From JANQFM01 sp035471925 (GTDB lineage Bacteria; Acidobacteriota; UBA6911; RPQK01; DATIPO01): a stretch of DNA of 64,000 bases. Numbering within the stretch: position 1 is the stretch's first letter; each line of letters starts with the position of its first letter. Position numbers and translations under genes: made by a program. This document shows, in pieces, positions 17,627 to 25,770 of the stretch. The notes under the pieces are model-generated. The model was given only the letters and a program-made list of their open reading frames with translations. It did not search any database and had not been told where the DNA came from. The stretch covers positions 1-64,000 of the forward strand of contig DATIPO010000105.1 in the NCBI GenBank assembly GCA_035471925.1, read 5' to 3'.

Positions 17627-18286
17627 CTACTTGGGCTGGGGGACGATGCGGATGTAGGGAAGGGGCTGCTTCCAGCCGTCTGGGTAGCGCTTGTGAGCCT
17701 CGTCGTCAGAAACCGAAGGCGCGATAATCACGTCCTCACCCTGCTTCCAGTCAGCCGGCGTTGCCACCTGCTTCTCAGCCGTCAACTGGCAGGAGTCCAA
17801 CAAACGCAGGATTTCGGCGAAATTGCGCCCGGTGCTCATGGGATAGGTCAATGTGGCCTTGATTTTCTTGTCGGGCCCGATGACGAAGACCGAGCGGGCG
17901 GTCGCGTTGTCCATGGGCGTGCGGCCTTGGGCTTTGTCGCCGGCGTCAGCCGGCAGCATGTCGTAGAGCTTGACGATCTTCAGTTCGGGATCTCCCACCA
18001 GAGGGAAGTTCAGGGGATGGCCCTGGGATGACTCGATGTCCTTCGACCACGCTTTATGATCGCTCACTCCGTCGACGCTGATGCCCATGACCTTGCAGTT
18101 GCGCTTGGCGAATTCGTCCTTAAGGCCTGCGACTGCGCCCAGCTCGGTCGTGCAGACCGGCGTGAAGTCTTTGGGATGGGAAAAGAGGATGGCCCAGCCG
18201 TTCCCGATCCAGTGATGAAATTGAATGGTTCCATCGGTTGTTTGGGCCGTGAAGTCAGGTGCCGTATCGTTGATTCTCAAACTCAT
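17627..18286 (-). CDS. Peroxiredoxin, 1-Cys Prx6 type
   Basis: The 219-residue protein is a full-length Prx6-class peroxiredoxin, reducing hydrogen peroxide and organic hydroperoxides. The peroxidatic cysteine is Cys45 in FTPVCTTE; the C-terminal extension beginning around residue 155 (TGRNFAEILR...) and ATPADWKQG are typical of Prx6. Further cysteines exist but not at the 2-Cys resolving position. The start at 18286 is fixed by GGAGG 5 nt upstream; a longer frame lacks support. It is divergent from the decarboxylase gene across 126 nt. Hairpin module C lies in its 3' region. Confidence 0.92.
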   Translation of the reverse strand: MSLRINDTAPDFTAQTTDGTIQFHHWIGNGWAILFSHPKDFTPVCTTELGAVAGLKDEFAKRNCKVMGISVDGVSDHKAWSKDIESSQGHPLNFPLVGDPELKIVKLYDMLPADAGDKAQGRTPMDNATARSVFVIGPDKKIKATLTYPMSTGRNFAEILRLLDSCQLTAEKQVATPADWKQGEDVIIAPSVSDDEAHKRYPDGWKQPLPYIRIVPQPK

Positions 18287-18338
18287 TATTTCCTCCGCTC
18301 GAAGTGATGGTGCCTGTCCAGCGGTTGCAGTCGGGGCG

Positions 18339-18368
18339 TTCACAGGAAGTCCCTGTCCACGTTATGAT
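18339..18368 (+). promoter_or_regulatory. Sigma-70-type promoter of the decarboxylase gene
   Basis: TTCACA (18339-18344) and TATGAT (18363-18368) are separated by 18 nt; each hexamer matches consensus at five of six positions. Start of transcription would be near 18375, about 38 nt before the ATG. Confidence 0.5.
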
Positions 18369-18372
18369 ACCT

Positions 18373-18384
18373 CTCGAAGTCGAG
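18373..18384. promoter_or_regulatory. Inverted repeat at the predicted transcription start
   Basis: CTCGA-AG-TCGAG is a perfect palindrome overlapping the expected +1 of the decarboxylase gene. CTCGAAGT recurs at about 18299, near the peroxiredoxin start. It could be an operator for a shared regulator of the divergent pair. Confidence 0.3.
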
Positions 18385-18412
18385 GCAAATCAAAGCAGCA
18401 GGAAGACCCAGT

Positions 18413-19780
18413 ATGAAAACAGACGAATTCCGCCGCGTGGGCTACGCGGTTATCGATTGGATCGCCGACTACATGGAAAACGGCTACGACGGGCCCGTTT
18501 CTCCTCCCGTCCAACCGGGAGAATTGCTTAAGATGCTGCCTGAGGAGCCTCCCCAAGAGGGCCAGGACGGCAGCCAGGTGATGGAAGACTTCCGCCGGCT
18601 GGTCCTGCCTTACTCCACCCACTGGAACGATCCGCGCTTCTTCGCCTACTTTCCCTGCAATCACAGTCCGCCAGGCATCTTGGGCGACCTTTTGTCGGCC
18701 GGCTTGGGCGTCAACGCCATGAGTTGGGCCACCTGTCCAGCGGCCACCGAGATGGAGATCCGCATGATGGAGTGGTTGGGCGGCATGATCGGCCTCGACT
18801 GGCCGGGCTGCATCCAGGACACGGCCTCCACCGCCACCCTCTGCGCCCTGCTTGCGGCGCGCGAGAAGGTCGCACCCATCAACGGCAGCGGTGGTTCGGG
18901 ACAACCGCCCCTGACCGTCTACGCCTCAGACCAAACCCACTCCTCGGCGGTCAAAGCCGTCCGCATCGCCGGAATGGGCGACGAAAACCTGCGCCTCCTG
19001 CCCGTGGACGACCAATTCGCCCTCCTTCCCGAAGCTCTCGATGAGGCCATCGAAGAGGACCGGCGAGCCGGGCGGATACCGGTCTGCGCCATCGCCACCG
19101 TGGGGACCACCTCTTCTACCGCCATCGATCCGGTTCCCGACATGGCCCAAATCTGCCGCCGCCATGGGGTTTGGCTGCACGTCGATGCTGCCTTGGCCGG
19201 TTCGGCCGCCATCATTCCGGAAATGAACTGGCTGATGGATGGCGTGGCGGCCTCAGACTCCTACGTCTTCAACCCCCATAAATGGCTGTTCACCAATTTC
19301 GACTGCTCGGCCTTTTTCTGCAAGGATCCGGACTGTCTCAAGAGAGCCCTGGCCATCCAGCCCGAGTATCTCAAGACCAAGCATGATACCGCCGCCGAAA
19401 ACTTCCGGGATTGGAGCGTGCAGTTGGGACGCCGTTTCCGGGCTCTCAAGCTGTGGTTCGTGATCCGCTCCTATGGGGTGGAGGGGCTGCGCGCCAAGAT
19501 CGGCTCTCATCTAGAATTGACGCGCTGGTTCGCCCAGCGGATCCGCGACCACCAACGCACCCGTCTGCTGGTGGAACCGCGGCTGCAGACCGTGTGCTTT
19601 CACCTGGAAGACGACCCGTCCACCCAAGCCTTGCTGGAGGGGGTCAACGCCACGGGAGAAGCCCTGCTCACCCACACTCGGCTCAACGACCGCTACATCA
19701 TCCGAGTGTCCTTCGGCCAACTCCACCAAACCCAGTCTCATGCCGAGGCCCTGTGGAAGCTGATTGAGGAACGGCTTTGA
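18413..19780 (+). CDS. PLP-dependent aromatic-L-amino-acid decarboxylase family protein
   Basis: The 455-residue group II decarboxylase probably converts an aromatic amino acid (tyrosine, DOPA, tryptophan or phenylalanine) to its amine. It has the family PHKW motif with the PLP-binding lysine (NPHKWLFTNFDCSAFF), the Asp of HVDAALAGSA that contacts the pyridine nitrogen, and the N-terminal swapped helices (VIDWIADYM). Length matches the family. AGGAAG lies 8 nt before the ATG. Substrate cannot be assigned from sequence. It is divergent from the peroxiredoxin gene; amine metabolism yields peroxide, so a link is conceivable but unproven. Module D follows its stop codon. Confidence 0.88.
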   Translation: MKTDEFRRVGYAVIDWIADYMENGYDGPVSPPVQPGELLKMLPEEPPQEGQDGSQVMEDFRRLVLPYSTHWNDPRFFAYFPCNHSPPGILGDLLSAGLGVNAMSWATCPAATEMEIRMMEWLGGMIGLDWPGCIQDTASTATLCALLAAREKVAPINGSGGSGQPPLTVYASDQTHSSAVKAVRIAGMGDENLRLLPVDDQFALLPEALDEAIEEDRRAGRIPVCAIATVGTTSSTAIDPVPDMAQICRRHGVWLHVDAALAGSAAIIPEMNWLMDGVAASDSYVFNPHKWLFTNFDCSAFFCKDPDCLKRALAIQPEYLKTKHDTAAENFRDWSVQLGRRFRALKLWFVIRSYGVEGLRAKIGSHLELTRWFAQRIRDHQRTRLLVEPRLQTVCFHLEDDPSTQALLEGVNATGEALLTHTRLNDRYIIRVSFGQLHQTQSHAEALWKLIEERL

Positions 19781-19808
19781 GCCGCGCCAGACGACCGATT
19801 CTTATTTC

Positions 19809-19828
19809 ACCCTTTCAGGGTTATTTTT
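19809..19828 (+). terminator. Terminator-like H3 hairpin after the decarboxylase gene
   Basis: ACCCT-TTC-AGGGT followed by TATTTTT begins 28 nt after the stop codon. The stem is only 5 bp, but the T-run makes it the most terminator-like of the four H3 hairpins. It is also the gene-proximal part of module D. Confidence 0.4.
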
Positions 19829-19917
19829 GGGCCCGCTTCCGTACCCAGGGTGCCGCTCGGCCGCTTCGCATCCTCGCTCTACCCTTGGGCTGGCATATGG
19901 CTCGCCTTCAGCGAGCC
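19809..19917 (-). repeat. Three-hairpin module, copy D (reverse orientation)
   Basis: In this orientation the order is H3 (19809-19821), H2 (CCCAGGGT 19844-19851 with ACCCTTGGG 19881-19889, 29 nt enclosed) and H1 (GGCTCGC-cttca-GCGAGCC, 19899-19917). Gaps are 22 and 9 nt, matching copies A-C. H3 lies 28 nt past the decarboxylase stop codon. Confidence 0.78.
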
Positions 19918-20195
19918 CCGACTTGACTTTCGACATGGCTGCCCGCCCTCCAAAGCCTTGGCGAGGGAGGGGACTGTCGCTCGCTTTCATCGAGCCCCGA
20001 CTTGATTTTCGACAAGGCTGCCCGCACTCCAAAGACTTGGCGAGGGAGGGGACTGTCGCTCGCCTTCAGCTAGCCCCAACTTGACCTTCGATATGGCTGC
20101 CGCCCTCCAAAACCTTGGCGAGGGAGGGGAACTGTCGCTCGCTTTCAGCGAGCCCCGACTTGGCTTTCGACATGCCTGCCCGCCCTCCAAAGCTG
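19913..20195 (-). repeat. Tandem array D, 79 bp units, 3.6 copies
   Basis: Units begin at 19913, 19992, 20071 and 20150, an exact 79-bp period, the last incomplete. Each has GAGCCCCGACTTG, a GCTGCCCGCCCTCCAAA-like stretch, TTGGCGAGGGAGGGGACTG and a CTCGCT-TTC-AGCGAG hairpin related to H1. The array reaches within 5 nt of the M28 peptidase stop codon (20200). The reverse complement matches array A at 460-664. Confidence 0.85.
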
Positions 20196-20199
20196 CTGG

Positions 20200-21201
20200 C
20201 TAGTTGTCGGGTTGGCGGCGGGGAGGAACGCGGGGCGGGTGAGAGCGTCGGGGGCGGTCTCGCAGCAGGGGATCGCGGTCGATGACGCCGCGTCGGATGA
20301 GGAATTCCTGCAGCAGGCGCCCGACGCGCTCAAGACTCTCGGGACTGACTTTGTCCAGAGTGTCCTGGGTGGTGTGCCAGAAGGGATAGTTGAGATCGAT
20401 GATGTCGACCGCCGGCAGCCCCCGGTCCAGGAAGGGCAAGTGGTCATCGATGATGCCCCCGCGTATGTTGCGGACGAATTGGGGACCGTAGCCCATCTCC
20501 AGTGCCAAGTCCCACACTTCAGCGGCCAACTCGCGCGCCCGGTTGTGGGAAAAGCTCTCACGGGGAAGGTTCTGGTTCATGTCTCCCACCATGTCGACCA
20601 CAATGAGCAGTTCCACCTGGCTCAAATCCGTGTCCTCCGCGAACTGCTGGGAGCCCAGAACCCAACCGTTATAGTGGCCGAAATCGACGAAGGGGTGCAG
20701 GTTTCCGTTGTCCTCAGCGTCAAAGAAAACCAGCTTAAGCTCCTGAGACAGGCGGTGATGGCGACCCAGCACGCGGGCCAGCTCTAAGAGCACGCCTACA
20801 CCGCTCCCGCCGTCATTGGCTCCCGGGACCGGATCGTTCCGGCGGTTCACATCGGGATCATTGTCGGCCCGCAGACGGGTATCGTAGTGGGCCGCCAGGA
20901 GGATGGCGGGACCTCCCTCTCCCAGGCTGGCCACCAGGTTGCGGACAGGAATCGACTGCCCTCCATCGACGTCCAGTTCGAAGGTGTGCTGGGAGGTCTC
21001 CCAGCCCAGTTCCTGGAGTTGGGCGAGGATGTAGTCGCCCGTGCGGCTTAGCGCCTCACTGCCTGTGGGACGGGGCCCGAACTCCATCTGGGCCGCCACC
21101 TGCTGCAAGGCATTCTGGCCGCTGAACCGGGCGGACGAAGGGGATTCAGCTTGAGGCGCAGCATTCATCATGACGAGAACGGGGAGAAGTTTGAAAACCA
21201 C
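20200..21201 (-). CDS. M28-family metallopeptidase / glutaminyl cyclase-like
   Basis: The 333-residue protein has the M28 zinc-binding pattern: the His of AAHYDT, the Asp of PGANDGGSG, FFDAEDNG, an Asp in VDMVGDMNQN and a late His in FWHTTQDT. These resemble secreted aminopeptidases and glutaminyl-peptide cyclotransferases, which share a fold; the W-HT-QDT ending is shared by the cyclases. A weak hydrophobic N-terminus (about residues 3-12) may be a short signal sequence, suggesting export. It starts at a GTG. Array D begins 5 nt after the stop codon. Peptidase versus cyclase cannot be settled here. Confidence 0.8.
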   Translation of the reverse strand: MVFKLLPVLVMMNAAPQAESPSSARFSGQNALQQVAAQMEFGPRPTGSEALSRTGDYILAQLQELGWETSQHTFELDVDGGQSIPVRNLVASLGEGGPAILLAAHYDTRLRADNDPDVNRRNDPVPGANDGGSGVGVLLELARVLGRHHRLSQELKLVFFDAEDNGNLHPFVDFGHYNGWVLGSQQFAEDTDLSQVELLIVVDMVGDMNQNLPRESFSHNRARELAAEVWDLALEMGYGPQFVRNIRGGIIDDHLPFLDRGLPAVDIIDLNYPFWHTTQDTLDKVSPESLERVGRLLQEFLIRRGVIDRDPLLRDRPRRSHPPRVPPRRQPDN

Positions 21202-21392
21202 TTTTCCAGTTTAACACTGACTCAGTACGCCTGGACCAGGGCTCCCGCCGTCGGCCTTCCCCGAGCTGGCCTGTAGCGGCGGGCCTCACTGCGGGGGAGG
21301 CGGAGGTGGGGGAAGAGGCGGTGGGCTCCTTTCAAGGAGTTTTCGCGCCCACGGACAGAATCGCATGAGTTTCGGATCGGTTTAGGGAGCGA

Positions 21393-24300
21393 TCAGGAGG
21401 CGGTGGGGCGACCGACTGGCGGACGGCCCAGCACCTTGGCCACTTTTTGCAGCAGAGCGTCGGGAGTGAAGGGCTTCTGCATGAAGTTGACGCCGGACTT
21501 GTGCAGGTCGAGTTGATCGAGGACGTCGTCGGTATAGCCGCTTAGGTAGAGCACCTTGACGCCCATGCGGCGACGCGACATGCGCCGGCCCAGTTCGTAG
21601 CCGTTCATGCCGGGCATGATGACGTCGGTGACCAGCAGATCGATGGGTTCCTGAAACTCCTGAGCCACCTTGATGGCATGATGTCCGTCGGTAGCCGTCA
21701 GGACGCGATAGCCGCCGGTCAGCAGAATCTGTCCGGAAAGCTCGCGCACCGCATTGTCATCCTCCACCAGCAGGACGGTGGGAGTCTTGCGGCCCCGGTT
21801 GCTGAGGGTGCCGTTCTGAGCCGGATGCAGATCGGTGATGGGGCGCCCGGCAGGCTGATCCAATCCCTCGACATCGGCCCCCGGGGCGGCATTCCTTTGC
21901 TCCCCTCGGACCTCTGCCGCCTGAGGCAGGTAGACGGTAAAGGCGGTGCCTTTTCCGACTTGACTCTCGACGCTCACGGCGCCGCCATTCTGACGGACGA
22001 TGGCGTAGATGGTCGAGAGCCCCAGTCCGGTGCCTTTATCCATTTCCTTGGTGGTAAAGAAGGGTTCGAATATGCGCTTCTGGGTCGCCTCGTCCATTCC
22101 GATGCCGGTATCGGAAACCCTCAACTGCACGTATTCTCCCGGCTCGATCCCCATGCCTTCGCTTTGGTCGCGGTCCAGCGAGAGCGCAGAGCTCCGAATC
22201 GAAAGGCGCCCTCCTCCGGGCATGGCGTCCCTGGCGTTGACCACCAAGTTCATCACCACCTGTTCCAATTGTCCGGGGTCGATCTTGATCTGACCCGTTC
22301 GATCCGAGAATTCGGTGGAGAGTTCGATGTCCTCGCCGATCAGGCGGCGAATCAAGCCGCCGATCTCCTCCAGGCTCTCGTTCAGTTCGATGGTGCGTCC
22401 CTGCAGGACTTGGCGTCGGCTGAAGGCCAGAATTTGCCCGGTTAAGAGCGAAGCGCGGTCTCCAGCCTTCTTGATCTGCTCCACAAACTCGCGGAAGGGC
22501 GTATCACGGTCGAGTTCGGTGAGCACCATGTCGCTGTAACCATTGATGACCGAGATCAGGTTGTTGAAATCGTGGGCGATTCCGCCCGCCAGGGCCCCGA
22601 TGCTCTCCATCTTCTGAGCCTGCAGGAGCTGCAGTTCGATCTGCTTTCGCTCGCTATCGTCGAGCAGGTGGCCCTGTATCTCCTCCAAGCGGCCATCTTC
22701 GCTGCGCACCGCGAAGGCGTTGGTGAGCACGTCGAGGACGTGTCCGTCCTGGTGCAGCATGCGGATGGTGCGGCCTTGAATCTGGCCTTCCTCCTCCAGC
22801 GCCTCCAAGATGTCGTTTTTGTGGCGGGAATCTTCCAGGAGCTGAAACAAGTTGGCCCTGCCGGCGCGTTCGACCGAGCTGAACCCGAAGAGCCGTGCGA
22901 AAGCTGGATTGCAGGCCATGAGGACGCCTTGTCCATCGGCCACGAAGTTGCCCGTGAGAGCGCTGTTGAAGAGGCGGCGGAAACGTTGCTCACTGTCCCT
23001 CAAGGCCGACTCGGCCTCTTTTCGGTGAGTGACGTCGAGGGCGTTGACCACCAAGTGAGAACGTCCGTCCTCGAATTCCACCGAGTGGACGGAAGCCTCC
23101 AGAATCCGCCAGGATCCGTCCTGATGGCGGAAGCGGGCGCTGAACTGATGCTGGGAGGACAGCGTCTGCCAGGCCGGTGCCAGCCGGGTGCGGACTTGGG
23201 CCACGTCGTCTGGGTGGATCCAGTCGTAGTAGGAAGTTCCCTCCATCTCCTCTGACGAGCGCTGCAAAAGCCGTTCCACGGCGGGACTCTGATAGTGGAT
23301 GTTGCCGTCCGCGTCGAGCACGGTAATCGATTCGCGGGCGTTTTCGATCAGGGACCGGAAGTGCTCTTCCCGGCGCCGCACCAGGCGATGATGGTGAAGT
23401 GCCAATCCGGCCAGGCTGAAAATCCACACGGCGGCCAGGAGCAACACCAGGGGATGTCGGTAAATGGGAGGCGAAACATCGAATTCGACCGAGGCCCGGG
23501 ACGGCTCGCTCAAGTTGCCGAAAAGGCTCCTGGATTGAACCTGAAAGCGGTGAGCTCCTGATTTCAGGCCATTGAAGCGGACTTCCCTGCTGGTCGACCA
23601 GTCCGACCAGGCACCGTCATCGAGACGATATCGGGTGAGGACCGCGGCCGCGGGAATCTCGCCGCGGTAGGCTAGCGCCTGCCAACTGAAAAAGAACTGA
23701 TTGGGGCTAAGGACGGGTTCCCTCAAAATCACCAACGGGGCCGGACTGGCTGCCTCCTGCAAGCTCAGTTCGGCCACTCCGGAGCGCGTCCCGACCAGGA
23801 TCCGGCCCGACAAGGGCAACAAGGGCCAGACACGAGGATTCTCAAGTCCCTGCAGCTTGCCGAAGTTGGAGAAGCGGCCGTCCTTGAGGCGGCTGATGCC
23901 GTCTTCCGTGGCGATCCACATGCTGCCGTCCGGTGCGGGAGCCACTTCCCAGACACGCTCGTCGACAAGGCCGTCCTGGGTACCGAAGTAGTGAGGCTGG
24001 CCCTGGGCGTCGAGATATCCCAATCCGCTCAGCTTGTGGGCGAACCAGACCTTGCCTTGGGGCGTCACAGCCAGGGAATAGACGCGGTCGCGGCGCAGGC
24101 CTCGCCCGCGGTTCCAGTGTCGCCAGGCGCCCTGGGAGTAGCGGCTGAGTCCGCCCCGGGTGGCGAACCAATAGGCTCCGTCGGGACCTTCCGCGAAATC
24201 GTAAACACGGTCGTCAATCAGTCCGCGGTCGGTGTCCCAGCGGGTGAACTGGCCATCCCGCAAGTGGAAGGCGCCGGGATCGCCGATTCCGTCCACCACG

Positions 24301-25658
24301 CCCAGGCCCAGGAACCAGAGCCCGCCCCTCCCGTCGGGCCGAATGCGGTGAACGCGGGGCGCTTCCAGGCCCTGGGTTGGCCCGAAGTGGCGCCACTGCC
24401 CTTGCTTCCAGCGGAAGGCGCCCGTGAAGGAGCTGCCCGAGCCGACCCAAACGCCGCCCTGGCTGTCTTGAGCCAATGCCGTCACATTGCCCAAGTCGGT
24501 CCCCGCCGCGCTCTTAATGACCTCGCTTGTCCCGTCGGCCCAGCGGACCAAGAGGCCGCCGGAGGTGCCCACCCAAATGTTCTCTTCTCTGTCGACCAGC
24601 AATTCGTTGACCTGCTGCTCGAGGCTGGTCCGGGATTCGGCCCAGTTGACCCATCGGCGCGAAGAGAGACGGCAAAGAGAAAGGCCGGCTTCCGAGCCGA
24701 CCCAAAGGTCTCCATTGCGCTGAAATTTCAGAAAGGCGGGGTTGACGAGTTCAGTGGGGACGTTTTCGACGGGAGTCCAGGATTCTCCCTGGAAGACTTC
24801 GATGCGCCCGTCGCTGTAGGCTGCCAGTACATCTCCGTCGGGCGAGACTGCGGCGGCCACGGTCCGGCGTCCGCCGGTATCGACAAGCCTTGGAGAGCTG
24901 TCCATCCGCGTCCACATCCAAAGGCGTTCGAGCTTGCAGCCCAGTGCCAAAGTCTTGTCGCCCGCCAAGTCGTCGCTCACCGCGCAGACCGGATGCCCGA
25001 TCACCCGGCGCCATTCGCGTCCCTGCAATTGAAACAACCCGTTGCTGGCTGAGGCCCAGAGACGCCCGCTGCTGGTGCGTTTCACAAACCGCACGTGAAC
25101 GTCCTCGCTGGGCAAGCCCTCAGTAGGCTGGACACGGCGGTCGTCGCCGAGCCGGTAGAAGCCTGTCCGAGCGGCCAAAAGTATGCGATTCGATTCCATG
25201 GCCGCGGCCGACAGGATCCGCAGCGGACGGCCTTGGAAAGAGACGTCCAAGTTCTCGACGCCATCCCGGTTGATCAGATGCAACCGGCCTTCCAGCGTCA
25301 GCAACACCCCTTCGCCGGGGGCGGAAGCCAGCGAAGGCGTTTGGGCGGGATCCCACTGGAGTTCTTCCACCAGCCTCCAACGGAAGTCGTCGTGGTAGGC
25401 CAAACCCTCCTCAGAAAGGGCCCACAGAGTGCCGTCATCAGCTTCTGCCAAGGCCTTGATCCGCTCTGCCGGGAGTCCGCCCTGCATGGCGAAGTGAGAC
25501 CATCTCCAGGCCTGATCGATGCGGTTCGGCACAGCTTGGGAGAATGCATGGAGACACAGCAGGGTCAAGAGCCCCAGACTTGCCTTGACCAGCTTCTTTT
25601 CGGATATTCGACAACCGTTGCGTTTCACCTTGACGATGCTATCAAACCGCCAAAGCAA
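21393..25658 (-). CDS. Propeller-type hybrid sensor histidine kinase/response regulator
   Basis: This 1421-residue sensor has a signal sequence (about 27-43), a large periplasmic double beta-propeller of two-component-regulator repeats (about 45-650), a Y_Y_Y domain, one membrane helix (about 735-757), two PAS domains (about 770-1010), an HisKA domain with phospho-accepting His in GGIAHDFNN, an HATPase domain (DTGIGMD, GTGLGLS) and a C-terminal receiver with Asp in VTDVIMPGMNG. Unlike Bacteroides hybrid systems, it has no DNA-binding domain, so output needs another protein. The first codon is TTG; a GTG at 25628 would give a more normal signal peptide. No polysaccharide genes adjoin it, so the ligand is unknown. 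Confidence 0.9.
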   Translation of the reverse strand: MLWRFDSIVKVKRNGCRISEKKLVKASLGLLTLLCLHAFSQAVPNRIDQAWRWSHFAMQGGLPAERIKALAEADDGTLWALSEEGLAYHDDFRWRLVEELQWDPAQTPSLASAPGEGVLLTLEGRLHLINRDGVENLDVSFQGRPLRILSAAAMESNRILLAARTGFYRLGDDRRVQPTEGLPSEDVHVRFVKRTSSGRLWASASNGLFQLQGREWRRVIGHPVCAVSDDLAGDKTLALGCKLERLWMWTRMDSSPRLVDTGGRRTVAAAVSPDGDVLAAYSDGRIEVFQGESWTPVENVPTELVNPAFLKFQRNGDLWVGSEAGLSLCRLSSRRWVNWAESRTSLEQQVNELLVDREENIWVGTSGGLLVRWADGTSEVIKSAAGTDLGNVTALAQDSQGGVWVGSGSSFTGAFRWKQGQWRHFGPTQGLEAPRVHRIRPDGRGGLWFLGLGVVDGIGDPGAFHLRDGQFTRWDTDRGLIDDRVYDFAEGPDGAYWFATRGGLSRYSQGAWRHWNRGRGLRRDRVYSLAVTPQGKVWFAHKLSGLGYLDAQGQPHYFGTQDGLVDERVWEVAPAPDGSMWIATEDGISRLKDGRFSNFGKLQGLENPRVWPLLPLSGRILVGTRSGVAELSLQEAASPAPLVILREPVLSPNQFFFSWQALAYRGEIPAAAVLTRYRLDDGAWSDWSTSREVRFNGLKSGAHRFQVQSRSLFGNLSEPSRASVEFDVSPPIYRHPLVLLLAAVWIFSLAGLALHHHRLVRRREEHFRSLIENARESITVLDADGNIHYQSPAVERLLQRSSEEMEGTSYYDWIHPDDVAQVRTRLAPAWQTLSSQHQFSARFRHQDGSWRILEASVHSVEFEDGRSHLVVNALDVTHRKEAESALRDSEQRFRRLFNSALTGNFVADGQGVLMACNPAFARLFGFSSVERAGRANLFQLLEDSRHKNDILEALEEEGQIQGRTIRMLHQDGHVLDVLTNAFAVRSEDGRLEEIQGHLLDDSERKQIELQLLQAQKMESIGALAGGIAHDFNNLISVINGYSDMVLTELDRDTPFREFVEQIKKAGDRASLLTGQILAFSRRQVLQGRTIELNESLEEIGGLIRRLIGEDIELSTEFSDRTGQIKIDPGQLEQVVMNLVVNARDAMPGGGRLSIRSSALSLDRDQSEGMGIEPGEYVQLRVSDTGIGMDEATQKRIFEPFFTTKEMDKGTGLGLSTIYAIVRQNGGAVSVESQVGKGTAFTVYLPQAAEVRGEQRNAAPGADVEGLDQPAGRPITDLHPAQNGTLSNRGRKTPTVLLVEDDNAVRELSGQILLTGGYRVLTATDGHHAIKVAQEFQEPIDLLVTDVIMPGMNGYELGRRMSRRRMGVKVLYLSGYTDDVLDQLDLHKSGVNFMQKPFTPDALLQKVAKVLGRPPVGRPTAS

Positions 25659-25719
25659 AAAGGGAAAATTTCAGTGCTTTCATAGAGACAAACGAAGGAC
25701 TCCATCTGTAGGAGCGGGC

Positions 25720-25747
25720 TTCGATTGCAATCCGGTTGTGCTAGGAT
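25720..25747 (+). promoter_or_regulatory. Possible extended -10 promoter of the yihY-like gene
   Basis: TGCTAGGAT provides an extended -10 (TAGGAT at 25742-25747) with a weak TTCGAT 16 nt upstream. Start of transcription would be near 25754, 17 nt before the ATG. Confidence 0.35.
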
Positions 25748-25770
25748 CGAGAATAGAGTCAGGTGAAGCC

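Noticed and set aside
21326..21343. CTCCTT-TC-AAGGAG-TTTT as an intrinsic terminator
   Set aside because: The T-run is on the plus strand, but both neighbouring genes are transcribed from the minus strand, where no U-tract follows the stem.
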